Positions 31,593-44,130 of a DNA stretch of 64,000 bases are shown piece after piece. The translations under genes were made by a program, and so were the position numbers. Under the pieces are notes generated by a model that was given only the letters and a program-made list of their open reading frames with translations, was not told where the DNA came from and searched no databases. The number at the start of each line of letters is the position of its first letter. The stretch's first letter is position 1. Source of the DNA: Diphasiastrum complanatum (taxonomy: Eukaryota; Streptophyta; Lycopodiopsida; Lycopodiales; Lycopodiaceae); NCBI GenBank assembly GCA_029204225.1, contig CM055098.1, positions 25,769,473-25,833,472 of the forward strand. Direction: 5' to 3'.

Positions 31593-31821
31593 ATTATTTG
31601 TGCGCAAGTTCAAATTCAAATTGGTTTCCTCCAATTTTGAATGGGTTCCCACTCTTTTTTAAGTTTGAATAGTTAGGGAGGCAGAAATGGGCCAATAGGT
31701 CAAGGCCCTCCCTAGGGAATGTCCTTGCTCTTCTTCTTTCCTCCTCCATCTCTCATGATTTCTTTGGATTTATCAATTGTTGGATTTGCTGGTTGTTGGG
31801 ATTTATCTTTATTATACTTTT

Positions 31822-32439
<618 letters not shown>

Positions 32440-32452
32440 TGGTATCAGAGCA
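32440..32452 (+). promoter_or_regulatory. Primer-binding site of element G
   Basis: TGGTATCAGAGCA, a standard copia site, 165 bp upstream of a gag start. Confidence 0.8.
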
Positions 32453-32616
32453 TTGATTCTTCAAGGCCTAATACTATACTGAGAGCGCAAGCTCTTATAC
32501 TTGATATCTTTCACGATATCAAATTATTCTTCAGTTCGAATCAATTTGTTTCGGTACCAGAGAATTAATTTCCACAACACGATATCTCTCTTAACGTCAA
32601 TAGACTAAAGTTTCAA

Positions 32617-33175
32617 ATGGATTATCAAAGTAAAGCTGGTCTTATCGTAGACAAGCTGAATGGATCCAGTTATCATTTATGGAAATTTAAGATGAAGACC
32701 TTGCTAATCGCGAACGAGTTGTGGGATGTTGTTACAGGTATCGAAGTAAAGTTTGAAGACGATAGAAAAGTCTCGAAATGGAAATCGAATGATGGTAAAG
32801 CTTTCACGCTTATTATTCTCAATATATCAGATACTCAGATTGGCCATGTAGCAAGTTTGGGACATCCTGAGCTCACTATATGATGTGAGAGATGCAACTA
32901 CCAAGTTGCATCTTTGAAGGAAATTGTTTACACTCAAGATGATGAACAATGATTCTCTTTAGAATCATATCAACCAGTTTAAGAATCTCTTGCAACAGAT
33001 GGCCGCTGTCAGATCAGTCATAGACGATCAAGATGCATTTATGACATTGCTTTCAAGCCTGCCTTCTACATATGAGAACTGGGTAATGATCATCATGACA
33101 CACTCAGATTTAACTATTACCCGACATCACGATTCTACACAACATTATATCAAGCTATGTAAAAATCTCTTATAA
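32617..33175 (+). pseudogene. Element G copia gag, broken
   Basis: Starts MDYQSKAGLIVDKLNGSSYH with LWKFKMKTLLIANELWDVVTG, a copia capsid N-terminus. Stop at 32881. Coding resumes with HINQFKNLLQQMAA and FMTLLSSLPSTYENWV (32960-33110). A decayed zinc-knuckle start (CFTC) is visible near 33430. The rest of 33176-33900 shows no clear domain. Confidence 0.8.
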
Positions 33176-34359
33176 TTGAATCCAAGTATGCCGGTAAACC
33201 AAGTGGGGATCATCCAAGTATGAGATTAAAAGAAATGAAATTGACAAAAGTAGTAATGCCAAGTCAACATGCAAGGATGACAAATATTAAACCAAATAGC
33301 TTCAATACCCCATAATACAAGAATCCAACAAAAGAAATACCAACAAGAAGTAGATTGTTGCAATGGAAGTGAAGTCCGAAGTTAAGCTCATCATTTCTAA
33401 ATCTAAGAATGATTATCTTCATTATTTAGGGCTATGCTTCACTTGCAAGCAAAAAATGATAACTTGGACATAAGTGTGATATGAAAAAGTTTACTAGTAT
33501 TTCTTTTATCATTAAAGATGAAAATAGGAAGATGATTTCAACAATGAACCATCTCGAAGCAAAGTGAGAAATGAAGAGACATCATTAGATGAAGAATTAC
33601 ATCAAAACCACCCAAACAAAAGATAATGAGAGTGTGCAATTATAAAGAATTAGGAGTCAAAGCTAACAGGCATATATGACACGGTAGTCTCAAAATTTGT
33701 TCATATGGGTTAGCGGTTCGAATTTGATAGTGAGTATCTTAGTTTTTGAATTGGAAATAACGGCGAGTATAACTTAACAGGTGAAAGTGTCATATTGTGA
33801 ATTTGAAAACATTAGCTTGCATCTTTACAACCTTCGAAGCACTCCACACCATTGTTTGTCTGGGCCTATCTTTGCGCCTTTGCCTGTTTTTCCAAGAAAG
33901 TTCACGAAAGAAATTAATGAGCGTCACGAAAGAAAAGGAACAATATGCAATGAATAGTGTCCAATCCACACAATAAAATTCCATCCTACAAATAGTTTTT
34001 GCAAAAAAAAAGTTTGACATTTGTCTAGGACAAATGGAGATGTTTGTGCACATGATTGAAAAAAATGAAAGGACAAGCTAAATGAGCTAAAGCAAGAACA
34101 TTGTCTAAGATAAAGAGTTGAAAAAACTAGAGATTAGGCAAGTCTTGGGTAAACTTTCAAATGGTTTAGTTAAAAACAACAAACATTAACCATTTCTTTT
34201 ATGGTCCCAGTTTTTCTCTCGGCTTTAGACCAATGGGCCATCATCTATTAATCCCTATTAGATACTTAGCTTGTAATATATTGTGTTAATAATCAATACA
34301 GTTGGGTGTGGGAGTCTGCTGGAGAGTGTCTTTTCTTTCTGTGATGAATTTATGTTGTT

Positions 34360-35230
34360 AACTGCTTATGTTGATCCAAAATCATGAACTTGGTATCATG
34401 AACTCAATAAGGTGTACAAATTATTGGAAGTGAATGGATTTGCTGAATAGGGAGTCTGGGCAAATTCTACAAGGATCTAGAGTCAGGTTCATTACAAGAA
34501 GGCCAATTTTTTTTGAAACAAATTAGAAAGGTGTGTAGTGAATATAGCATCGTTTGACATGTCGTAATTTCTAGCTGATAGCCAACATGAGGGTGACCTG
34601 AAAGGAGCAATAAGTTGCAAGAAAAATCACAGAGAAAGGTTATGAAAGTGCAAGATTTTTCTTCTATGAGACCGGTTTGTGATGATTGGGGAGTTGATTA
34701 GGAAGTGGAGTAACCAAAAGCTTATAAATGGTTGTGAGTGGCATTGCATCAAGGCAGAGACTTCCGACCTTTGAGATCGTGTTATAGGAGAAACAAAGGT
34801 GAGAAATAGTGAAATCATAACAAGCCACATTAGATGACCAGACATTGCTAGCCAAAGGCAAACAAAAAGGGTGGAAGTGAATTCCAAATAAGCACAAAGA
34901 GTCAAAGATAAGGGAGAGTCATCTTCAAAGCAGAAGAAAAAAAATGTTTTATTGCCACAAGGAAGACCATTAGGCTAGGGAATGCTACAAGAAAAAAAGG
35001 AGATATCAAACATGGAAAAATAAAGTAGCAGGAAAGTTTTGATGAAGAAGAGATGGAAGAAGATGAAACAAATGAGTTTTCATCTGCATTAGCTTCCCAG
35101 ATTGATGATGGCACGAGATGGTTCATTGACTGTGGTGCTACTAGAGACCTGATTGGGAGGAGAGATTGGTATGGACAAAAATACTAGATTCAATGGATTG
35201 AGAACATTCCAATACAATTTTTTGATGGTA
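34360..35230 (+). pseudogene. Second copia gag-protease remnant
   Basis: A TTGGTATCATGAAC word near 34389 may be a decayed primer site. A zinc-knuckle-like FYCHKEDH(stop)AREC lies near 34950-34985. A protease-like TRWFIDCGATRDLIGRRDWY lies at 35115-35170, where DSG has become DCG. Frames are broken. Sequence 33900-34359 has no feature beyond AT-rich, LTR-like text. Confidence 0.6.
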
Positions 35231-35764
<534 letters not shown>

Positions 35765-36239
35765 CACTTTCAAGCACTAATCTTACTCTCACTCTCAGTT
35801 TTCTTGTTTTCATTCACAAAGAAAAAAGAGATTCAAACCAATAATGCTTAACTCAAAAATTATGCTTCACAAATTGGTTTTGCAAAAAATTCATACATTT
35901 GGCATAACCATGATTTACCCAACAAATTTGCCATGCATGGCAAAGTAGAGAAATCCGATTATGCAATATTACTATGCATGGCACAATAATTTTAAAATAA
36001 TAATAATAATATGCATGCCACTTCCACATCCTACATCGACTGAATTTTTAGATGAGGTATTTTTTTGGTACACTTGAATTTTGAAAACTTTTGCCACCAT
36101 AAAATGCTTAGGTGTTGGATATTATATGTGAAGATGGCTGTGTCACGCCATAGTCGCCATGCTCATAGCCATGTGATAGCCACACAAAGCAAAATGCTTG
36201 TGCAAGCCATCATTTATTGTTTAGGTGGCTATGAGCCAT

Positions 36240-36400
36240 GCAAGTGGTGGTTATTTTGCTTTTGTGATGACAAAAAAGCACCAATGACAATTGCATAAAA
36301 AGATAAGTGGTGTGACTATAAAAGTCTCTAAAATCTAATGAGTACTATGGATGTTGATTCCTTTATGCTCATTACCAAATGAGATGCCAAGTGTCATGTC
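36240..36400 (+). repeat. Third, diverged copy of a module from the inverted-repeat arms
   Basis: CAAGTGGTGGTTATTTTGCT, TGACAATTGCATAAAAAGAT and CATTACCAAATGAGATGCCA match 40762-40921 (and its mirror 25165-25324) in order. It lies inside the spacer, 3.5 kb from the right arm. Confidence 0.8.
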
Positions 36401-36439
36401 CATGTCCTGTACAAGGGAATCGGAATAGTTCCTGACGTG

Positions 36440-36475
36440 CATAAAGCGAAAAAAGATGGAGGCTTCAAGATGTGA
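36440..36475 (+). pseudogene. Stray gypsy reverse transcriptase fragment
   Basis: The text at 36446-36475 differs at only a few positions from the RT segment [10 protein letters not shown] at 39061-39090. Only about 30 bp are shared. 36476-37260 is the presumed leader of the gypsy element, without a visible primer site. Confidence 0.5.
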
Positions 36476-37260
36476 TTTTTGATGATTCATCTCTCCAAAA
36501 GTGCGCCCTCCTACCTATTTTTTGTGCATTTATTGCTCGCACGTGTGAAGCCAGGGGTGTGAGGTGATGTGGAAAGTGCCTTGTAGATCCACTCTCCCTC
36601 TATACTGTGCTTTATAGTGACCAATTTGGTGTCATGTAGAGAAAGTTGCCATCTGAAGTTTGGCAATTTCTGAACTAAAAATTGCAAAATTTCGGAATTG
36701 TTCTAATGCATGCATGCTTGTAAATTAGTATAGTGCTTTCCTGATGTTGGAAATGTATGGATAGACCTGTATGCATGCTTACATAGATGTTGCATGCGTA
36801 ACCAGTGATTTTGATCAGTAGAATTCTTGTATGTAACTATTTTTGGCAATTCTGGATCAAAAAGCAGATTTCCTACAAATTGGCCATTTACGGAATTTTT
36901 TTCATTTTTTTGAAAAAGTCTGTGCATGTCGAGTTAGTTCCATGCAGGATCTTTCAAAATGATTTCGATTTGCGACAGTGCCTGTGTTTTTGCAAAATTG
37001 ATCTTTTTAATCGATTTTCATAGTTGGTCCATTTCGAACGGATTTCAAAAATCTCAGGTTTTTTTTGTAAATTTTAATGTTTGGTCATAAAATGTTGTTG
37101 TTTAATTTGATCTGATATTGTTTTGCGAAAGCTTGCACAAATGAGTGAAAGACCTTGCTGAATAATATCAGCCAATTATGAAGGTTTTGAACGTTTCACT
37201 TATTAGTTGATGATTGGATCTCGACTAATTTAAGCAAATTTTGCATGTCAGAAAATCAAT

Positions 37261-39860
37261 ATGGCAGATGATAATGCAAATGCAACTCTCGATGGTCAGG
37301 TGCCAATGCCTACCTATCTGCTTTGTTGCCAGTCATTAAGCCAAGCGCTTAATGAGATAAAAAATAGGAACACTTTATGTGATCAACAAATGGAAGTACT
37401 GTTGAATCAAGTGAGAGCTTTGTCTACTCCGAATTTGGGCTTTCAGTCTGAAATTTTTTCGGGGGAGAAGAAAGAGAAGAAAATTGAAATTGTGGATGAC
37501 TGGTTAACCAAGTGGACCGGTTATTTGATTCTACATGGAATTTCCGAGTAGAAAAAGATAGAGAGTGTTATTTTGTTCTTCTGTGGTAAAGCTTCGTCGT
37601 GGTGGCGTGACTTGCAACCTAAACCTACCACATGGGACGAGTTTATGGAGGTGTTCAGAAAGTCGTTTGTGGTTGTGGACGACTCAGATTTTTACCAAAG
37701 ATTTGTGAATTGCAAAATGGGTACTCGGAGTTTGGACTCGTACCTACAAGATTTTATGGATTTATGGAAAAAAGTCCTCTCATTCGATGCAAAACTGGCA
37801 CTGTGGCAGTTTATCCTAACTCTGCCTGCAAATTATCAGAATGAGTGTAAGCGTAACGTGCTTCAAACCTTTGATGATGTTGTTCATGTCGTGAAAGCGT
37901 ACGACTCCACGGTAGTGACATCTAGGAAGTAGTTACAGGCTAATCCATCTGGATCATCTGAACCCAACCAAAAAAAAGGGAAGAAAAGAGTTCGTGGGAA
38001 TAAGAAAACTAAATATTTCGACGAACTGGATCAAGCTGCATCTGAATTTAGACAAAAGAAGAAGTTGTCCCGGAAAAAGGCTAGAAGGACCAATGTTTGT
38101 TTTCATTGCAGTTAGCTTGGACATGTTATGAAATTTTGCCCGGAACGAAAGAAAGACGTGGCTCAAGTGATTGAGATGCCAGGTAAAGAGAATCTTAAGT
38201 TGAAAATTGATAAAATTAATTGTGAGTGCGCTTGTTCTTTCAGTACTACTTCATTCTTGCCAAATGATTTATTTCGTTTGAAAGGCACTGTGAATGGACA
38301 TGAAGTTAGTATTTTAGTGGACAGTGGATCTACTCATAATTTCATTAACTCTGGTCTTGTGTAGAGACTCGGACTCAAAATTGAAGCCAGTTCCATAGAT
38401 ATTGAGTATATCTAGTTTCAGGAACGGAGTTGGAGATGTGGAATGTGAAAGTTCCAAGGCTCCCAGTTTGGATCCAGGACTATAGAGAGTTAATTGATTT
38501 CTATGTTTTAGATTTAGCGCGTACAGACATAATTCTAGGATACGAGTGGTTATTTAATAAGCATCCTAAGATAGATTTTGAGAAGCATGTTCTCTCTTTT
38601 CAAGAGGGTAAAGAAGTAGTTACATTGTTTGGAGATAATTTTTTACCGTCCATCTGGGATGAGTTCATTTGCTAATGTAATGGAAATTTTTGATTCGCAA
38701 GTATGAAGCTTATTCTTTATTTGCTAAGCCAATTTTGGATTTATCTGAAATGCATCTGAGTAGTTGTGAATTGTCAGAAATTCTTAACTTGGTAGACTTA
38801 GATCAGGAGCAAATTGAGAAGAATAAGTTACTATCTGAATTTAAAGATGTATTTCCAGAAGAATTACATCATGGAATACCACCATCTAGATCGGTAGACC
38901 ATCAAATTGAGTTAATTCCAGGTAGTCACCCTATCTCTAGACAACCTTACAGGTTCTCTCAGAAAGAAGAGGTAGAGATTACTAAGCAAATTGAAAATTA
39001 CCTAAAGATGGGTCATATTCAGCCAAGTAAGTCACCTTGGGGTGCTCCTGTTCTTCTGAAAGCGAAGAAAGATGGAGGCTTCAGGATGTGTGTGGACTAC
39101 AAAGGGTTGAATAAGGTAACTCTTAAAAATAAATATCCTTTGCCTCGTATGGATGATTTGGTAGATCGATTAGGTGGAGATAAATATTTCAAAAAGATAG
39201 ATCTTAGAACCAGATATCATTAGATTAGAATTCATCCAGATGACATGCAAAAGATTGGTTTTCGGACGAGATTCGGTCACTATAAATTTCTCGTCCTTTC
39301 TTTTGGGTTGACGAATGCACCAGCTACGTTCCAACAGATGATGAATGGTCTTTTTTGTCCATATCTAGGGAAGTTTGTGGTTGTATTCTTAGATGGCATT
39401 CTCATCTACAGTAGAACACTTAAGGAGCATTTGAGTCATCTTAGTACTGTCTTATATATTCTCAGACGAGAGAAACTCTACGCTAAGGAATCTAAATGTG
39501 AGGTCTTAAGCATGAGTTGTTGTACCTCGGTTATAAGATCACCCATAGTGGGTTGGAGATTGACAAGAGAAAGTTCAAGACAGTGCTTGAATGGCCGATA
39601 CCAAAGATGGTTAGAGAAGTTAAATCTTTTCTCGGTTTTACAGTTTTCTTTCGTAAGTCAATTGAGGATTATGCTAAAGTGGCAGCACCTTTAAATAAGT
39701 TGACTAAAGGCAGAGTTACCAAAAAGAAAAAGAGAGATCAACCTAGCTTGCTTATTAAGTGGAATGATGAATTGAACCAATGCTTTGAGAAACTCAAGCA
39801 AATGGTTGCTTCAGCTCCTGTTTTACAGATCGCGAATATTGATTTACCTTATGTCGTGCA
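37261..39860 (+). pseudogene. Ty3/gypsy element I: gag, protease and reverse transcriptase, cut by the right arm
   Basis: Gag begins MADDNANATLDGQVPMPTYL; ASSWWRDLQPKPTTWDEF is a gypsy capsid signature. The zinc knuckle CFHCS-stop-LGHVMKFC is near 38098-38140. Protease VSILVDSGSTHNFIN is near 38303-38350. Reverse transcriptase has [43 protein letters not shown], and FLDG where FLDD is expected (39389-39397). A frameshift lies near 39510. Coding ends at LPYVVQ, exactly where the right arm begins. In-frame stops at 37549, 37930, 38113, 38362, 38413 and 39221 are all TAG; a TAA is at 38673. Full LTRs are not visible. Confidence 0.88.
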
Positions 39861-39985
39861 AATGTGGTTTAATTTGGATCATCACTGTTTTTTGAATTTG
39901 AAATGGTCGTGAATGGACAATACATATGTGTTGGTATTGATGTTGAAGCTATGAGTCTGTACACATAAAAGTTTTAAAATCAACA

Positions 39986-40337
39986 GAATCTAAAAATACA
40001 TAGCTGCCACAAATGCAACCAAAGAGGCAATCTGGCTAAGGCAACTGCTTGCAGACATCAACCTTGCACAAGTACTTCCTACAACAATCTATTGTGACAA
40101 TCAAAGCACAATAGCACTATCTCTCAATCCGAGATTTTACTCTTGAAGCAAACATATTGAAATCATTACCTTAGAGAGAAAGTGCATAGCAAGGAAGTAG
40201 CATTGGTTTTCTGTAGAACAAACTACATGGCAGCAGATTACTTCACAAAAGCTCTATCAAAGGAGCAACATCTCAGATTTAACGATATGTTAAATCCAAA
40301 AATCAAGGTTTTTTAGGATCCACATTAAGGGGGAGAG
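39986..40337 (+). pseudogene. Copia RNase H tail and polypurine tract in right arm
   Basis: ESKYIAATNATKEAIWLRQL through FTKALSKEQHLRFNDM with one internal stop, then TTAAGGGGGAGAG at 40325-40337 and an LTR start related to copia J. Confidence 0.85.
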
Positions 40338-40463
40338 TTAGATTTCTTATGTTCAGTCTTAACAAATCGTTCAAGTAATGAGCATCCTGATAACAGCCGA
40401 AGGCTGACAACATGTTTCGGACCTTCGCATTTTTTCATTTTTGGGATTTTTTTTGTGCCTTAT

Positions 40464-40598
40464 TGATGGAAGCTGCTAGGTGTATGATGGCTCATGCAAA
40501 AGCACCAAAATAGTTGTGGGCAGAAGTAGTGGCTACATCGAATTATCTTCAAAATCATATTCTGAAATCTCAAATACCGGATAAAACTCCTCATGAGA
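40464..40598 (+). pseudogene. Copia integrase fragment in right arm
   Basis: LMEAARCMMAHAKAPK, stop, LWAEVVATSNYLQNH, PDKTPHE. It follows LTR-type sequence with a CCTTCGCATTTTTT word and abuts an opposite-strand fragment. Confidence 0.8.
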
Positions 40599-40730
40599 TC
40601 CCAAAGTCCTCTAGGATATTCTGGGTGTATCTGGACTGGTGAAGGTACAACTTACCTCCCTCATAGTCCCTTTCAATTTCCAAGCCAAGGTAACACCTGG
40701 CTTCTCCCATATCCACATTCTCGAAATGTT
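40594..40730 (-). pseudogene. Copia reverse transcriptase fragment in right arm
   Basis: Minus strand reads GEARCYLGLEIERDYEGGKL and YLHQSRYTQNILEDFG. The plus-strand ORF at 40593-40820 is its shadow. 40762-40921 is the module shared with 36240-36400. Confidence 0.8.
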
Positions 40731-41419
40731 TTCAGATGTCTGTCTTCACTTCGGCAGCTCTGCAAATGGTGGTTATTTTGCTCTTGTGATGACAAAAGAA
40801 CACCAATGACAATTGCATAAAAAGATAACTGGTGTGACCATAAAAGTCTCGAAGGTCTTCTTCAGACACTGATCTAATGCGTACTTATCACTTTATGCTC
40901 ATTACCAAATGAGATGCCAAGGAAGTGAAATAGGGACTCGGTCTAGGAGTCACTAGGGTAAAATTAGATCAGTTTGTGTATGGAATGGGGAGAGAGAGAT
41001 CTTGGAGCCCATGGACTCCGAAATGTGCTTTCCTAATAATTAATTTGGATGTTCTTAAATATTGCACATAATTGTGCTAGTGAAAGCAAGTAGAGATGGA
41101 AAACAAATTCCAATATCGTGGACATCTCTTTACAAAACTAATTTAGTCGCTCTTTCAAATTTAGTATCATAACTACTCTATTCAGCCTATGGTGAAGTCC
41201 TGACTAACTACTTAATGTTTCGAATTCTACCCAATCTCTCAGCTCTCTATCATCCTCGCCCTGATACTTTGAGCATGTATGATGACTAATTTGTGTGAAA
41301 TTTTAATGTAAAAGGAGACAAGAGTGCGCGAAACAGAAATTCATCTCAAATATTTAATTGCACGTATTGTTGTGAGTGGAGATCTCTCATAGACATACCC
41401 ACCTCGCATTTTACATCTT

Positions 41420-41557
41420 CATGCATCCAGATTCCACGCTCACCCACCTTATCCTTTCCACAAGCACTAGTGCCGGCCATCCTGCACACGTGGAGCTGCA
41501 TGTGCATGCACATCTTCAACTCGATCCATCGCTTGTTCGTCATACACCACTATAAAG
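41420..41557 (+). promoter_or_regulatory. Promoter of albumin copy 2: RY words, G-box/ABRE, TATA
   Basis: CATGCAT at 41420-41426; CACGTG at 41487-41492 in the context ACACGTGGA; overlapping TGCATG/CATGCA words at 41497-41512; TATA box CTATAAAG at 41550-41557, about 125 bp before the start codon. RY and ABRE/G-box elements close together are typical of seed storage protein promoters, read by B3 and bZIP factors. Confidence 0.65.
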
Positions 41558-41682
41558 TATGAATTCCATCACCCTATGCATCCATGCGTTCACTTGTTTT
41601 TGGTCTGTTCCATCTGAACCTCGATCCGACGTAGATGTCAATTCTCCTTTGAAGTTTTTTGACAGTGTCGCCGCAGCAGATC

Positions 41683-42288
41683 ATGGGTTCTCTAGCGATA
41701 GCAACAACAGTTGTAGCTGTCTTGCTGGTTCAGATGGTTGTTGGTTTTCATGTAGATTTGGATTTCGAGCTTAATCCACAGCAAAGATGCAGGGATGTGG
41801 ATCTTCAGCCTTGCTACAGGGCTGCGGAACGTGACGAGCATCCTTCGGCTGAATGCTGTCGGAGGCTAGAACAGGTCGGTGACGATGAATGCAGATGCGA
41901 AGCGTTAGTGCGCGACAGGCGGCTGGGAGATGAGAAGTACAGGTCAACAGCCATGCAATTACCAGAAAGATGCGGACTTAGGCCTCCCCACGGACGAGAA
42001 TGCGAAAGACGCTCGGAATCAGTAGTGGCGGATGTTTTTTTTCAAGTAGGGGAAGATAAGGCACATCGTCGCCGTTGTGAACGAGTATCATTGCAGCCAT
42101 GCTATGAAGCAGTGGAGCAACGTAGGCAGCCCTCTCAGGAATGCTGCAACAAACTTGAGCGTATTCCGCGAGAATGCCTGTACGAGGCTCTTGAGCAGGA
42201 GCAACGTCTTCGACAACACCGCCAGCAGGCTCTCCGTCTGCCACAACAATGTGGGCTATCCCTGATGAACGTAGAAGCAGCGTACTGA
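41683..42288 (+). CDS. Secreted two-domain 2S-albumin-like storage protein, copy 2
   Basis: 201 residues. Residues 1-23 are a signal peptide (MGSLAIATTVVAVLLVQMVV core). Domain 1 has the complete eight-Cys pattern of 2S albumins: C36, C44, C58-C59, C70-x-C72, C97, C107. Domain 2 repeats it (C132, C140, C154-C155, C165, C190) with the same spacings, but has Tyr167 in place of the sixth Cys and no eighth. Both halves are rich in Arg, Gln and Glu, as in nitrogen stores. ATG 41683 is preferred over the upstream TTG extension because it starts the signal peptide. No intron or stop. Fern spore albumins of matteuccin type are the nearest thing I know; an antimicrobial or inhibitor role is an alternative in this superfamily. 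Confidence 0.88.
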   Translation: MGSLAIATTVVAVLLVQMVVGFHVDLDFELNPQQRCRDVDLQPCYRAAERDEHPSAECCRRLEQVGDDECRCEALVRDRRLGDEKYRSTAMQLPERCGLRPPHGRECERRSESVVADVFFQVGEDKAHRRRCERVSLQPCYEAVEQRRQPSQECCNKLERIPRECLYEALEQEQRLRQHRQQALRLPQQCGLSLMNVEAAY

Positions 42289-42693
42289 AGCTACGCAACG
42301 ATAATGATTCGATGCTGATAAGATCCGAGTTTAGAAAGGAGCCTCGTTCTTTTCACGATACGTAGTTTAGAGAGTAGCCTACTTTCTTTTCAGTGTAAAG
42401 AATTTTGATTTTCTGGATTTCACATGAGATCTAAGACAAGTCATATCGAGCCAGATGTATTGATCCAAGGATAAAAAGTAAAGAGAATTAGATTTTATCT
42501 TCACCCTGATCTACCCTGATGTACCGTGTTCGTGTTCGTGTTCATGTTCATGTTCATGTTCGTTTAGTGAGAGCTATTCAGTATCTCTTAACAAGTTATT
42601 TCAGTATCTCTTAACAAGCATATCATACAAGAAAAATATGACATGTTTCTCCATTGGAAAATTGTAAAATTTCCTAGCTAAGACACAATTTTC

Positions 42694-43129
42694 GTAGTTA
42701 TTCAAAAATGTGGAAAACATTGAAATTCCTAGATACATTTGCACCATTTCTACCTAGTTAAAAGATTTTCAGTTATAAAATGTATCTATAGAAAAAATGT
42801 ATGCATTAAAAGATTCTTATGTATTATAAAGTCGTGCCTTGTCACTGGATATAGCTCAAAATCTATGCAATATATCAATCTAGATAGACTTTGGTATGTA
42901 TTACATGAGGAGGTTCATAGAGTGGTCTAATTTAAGGAATGTCAAGCTACTTTCCAACTTCAAATCATTCAAAGTTGATGCATGTCACCGAAATAGCTCA
43001 AATATAATGCCCAACAATCGATTTGGTGCTTATTATTAAGCATAATTTTTCAAATGATCAAAATTGACCAATCTCAATGTTTTTAAGAGCTTTGGATTGT
43101 TAAGAGTTCGATCCCTCGACAATGGAAGT
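42694..43129. other. No recognisable feature
   Basis: AT-rich flank outside the right arm; the 63-codon ORF at 42739 shows no domain. Confidence 0.5.
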
Positions 43130-44130
43130 GGTTCCTATCACTTGAGATAGCTCAAATTTGATATCTATCTCTCAAGATAGTTTGATTTAATGCCTACACA
43201 CAAAAATGCTCAATTTTGATCCTCATCTATGGCCATAGCTCATTGGGTGATCGAATTTGACTAATATCGATTACAGTGCATATATATATTGCTCATGTTC
43301 AATCTCTTGTTTTGATCCCTATGATACAAGATATCCCAAATTTTATGTCACATAAGATCAAGTCATTTTCGGCCCTTATTGCTCAAGAGTGTTGAGTGAT
43401 TAAATCAAACGAATCTTGAGCTTAGTACAATTACATAGCTCATTGCATGCATATGACTAAAGATATAATGCATAACATATGATTTCGTACTTTATTAATT
43501 GATATGGCTCATTAAGTCTAGTACATTTAGATTGCTTGAATTTGATCCCTTATTGATGAAGTTGACCCCTATCACATGAGATAGCTGATGTATATGACAT
43601 TATCACTCAAAAATGTCCATTAAGTGCTGAAATTAAAGGAATCTTGTGTCCAAGACATTAGACTAGCACAAACTTGATGTCTACATGTCGCAATAGGTTC
43701 AGTCCAATGCCTATATTACAATTTAGGCTCTAATCACTCAACAAGGCTCATCAAGTGATCCAGTGTATCTCAATTTTAGAGCATTTAGATTGAATTTGGT
43801 TCCTATCACTTGAGATGGCTCATATTGATGTCTACTGAAAATAGGCCAATTATCTCTTCAAATTCTATTTCAACATCTACCAATAATACTCTAATTCATA
43901 ATATGAAAATGATGAGTCACTTGAGGTCACTCAATTTTGGTCCCTATTGCTCAAGAATGATGAAATTAGATGTATTTTGAGCTTAGGATCACATAGCTCA
44001 AATTTCATCCAAATAACTCAAGATAGTTCAAATTTATAGCAGATAACGTTGACTTATAGCTCAAATTTGATGTGTATCACTTGAGCTAGCTCTATTTTGA
44101 TGTCTATCACCTGAGATAGCTAGATTTGGA
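43130..44130. repeat. Degenerate repeat field (CTATCACTTGAGATAGCTCA)
   Basis: Variants of CTATCACTTGAGATAGCTC recur at about 43136, 43570, 43801, 44067 and 44095, often followed by AATTTGATGTCTA. Spacing is irregular, so this is an old decayed array. Confidence 0.6.

Larger units (their letters stand above)
39861..42693 (+). repeat. Right arm of the large inverted duplication (2833 bp)
   Basis: Inverted match of 23383-26225. The inner end falls inside the gypsy I coding sequence. The outer end is CTAGCTAAGACACAATTTTC (42674-42693), followed by unrelated sequence. Confidence 0.95.
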
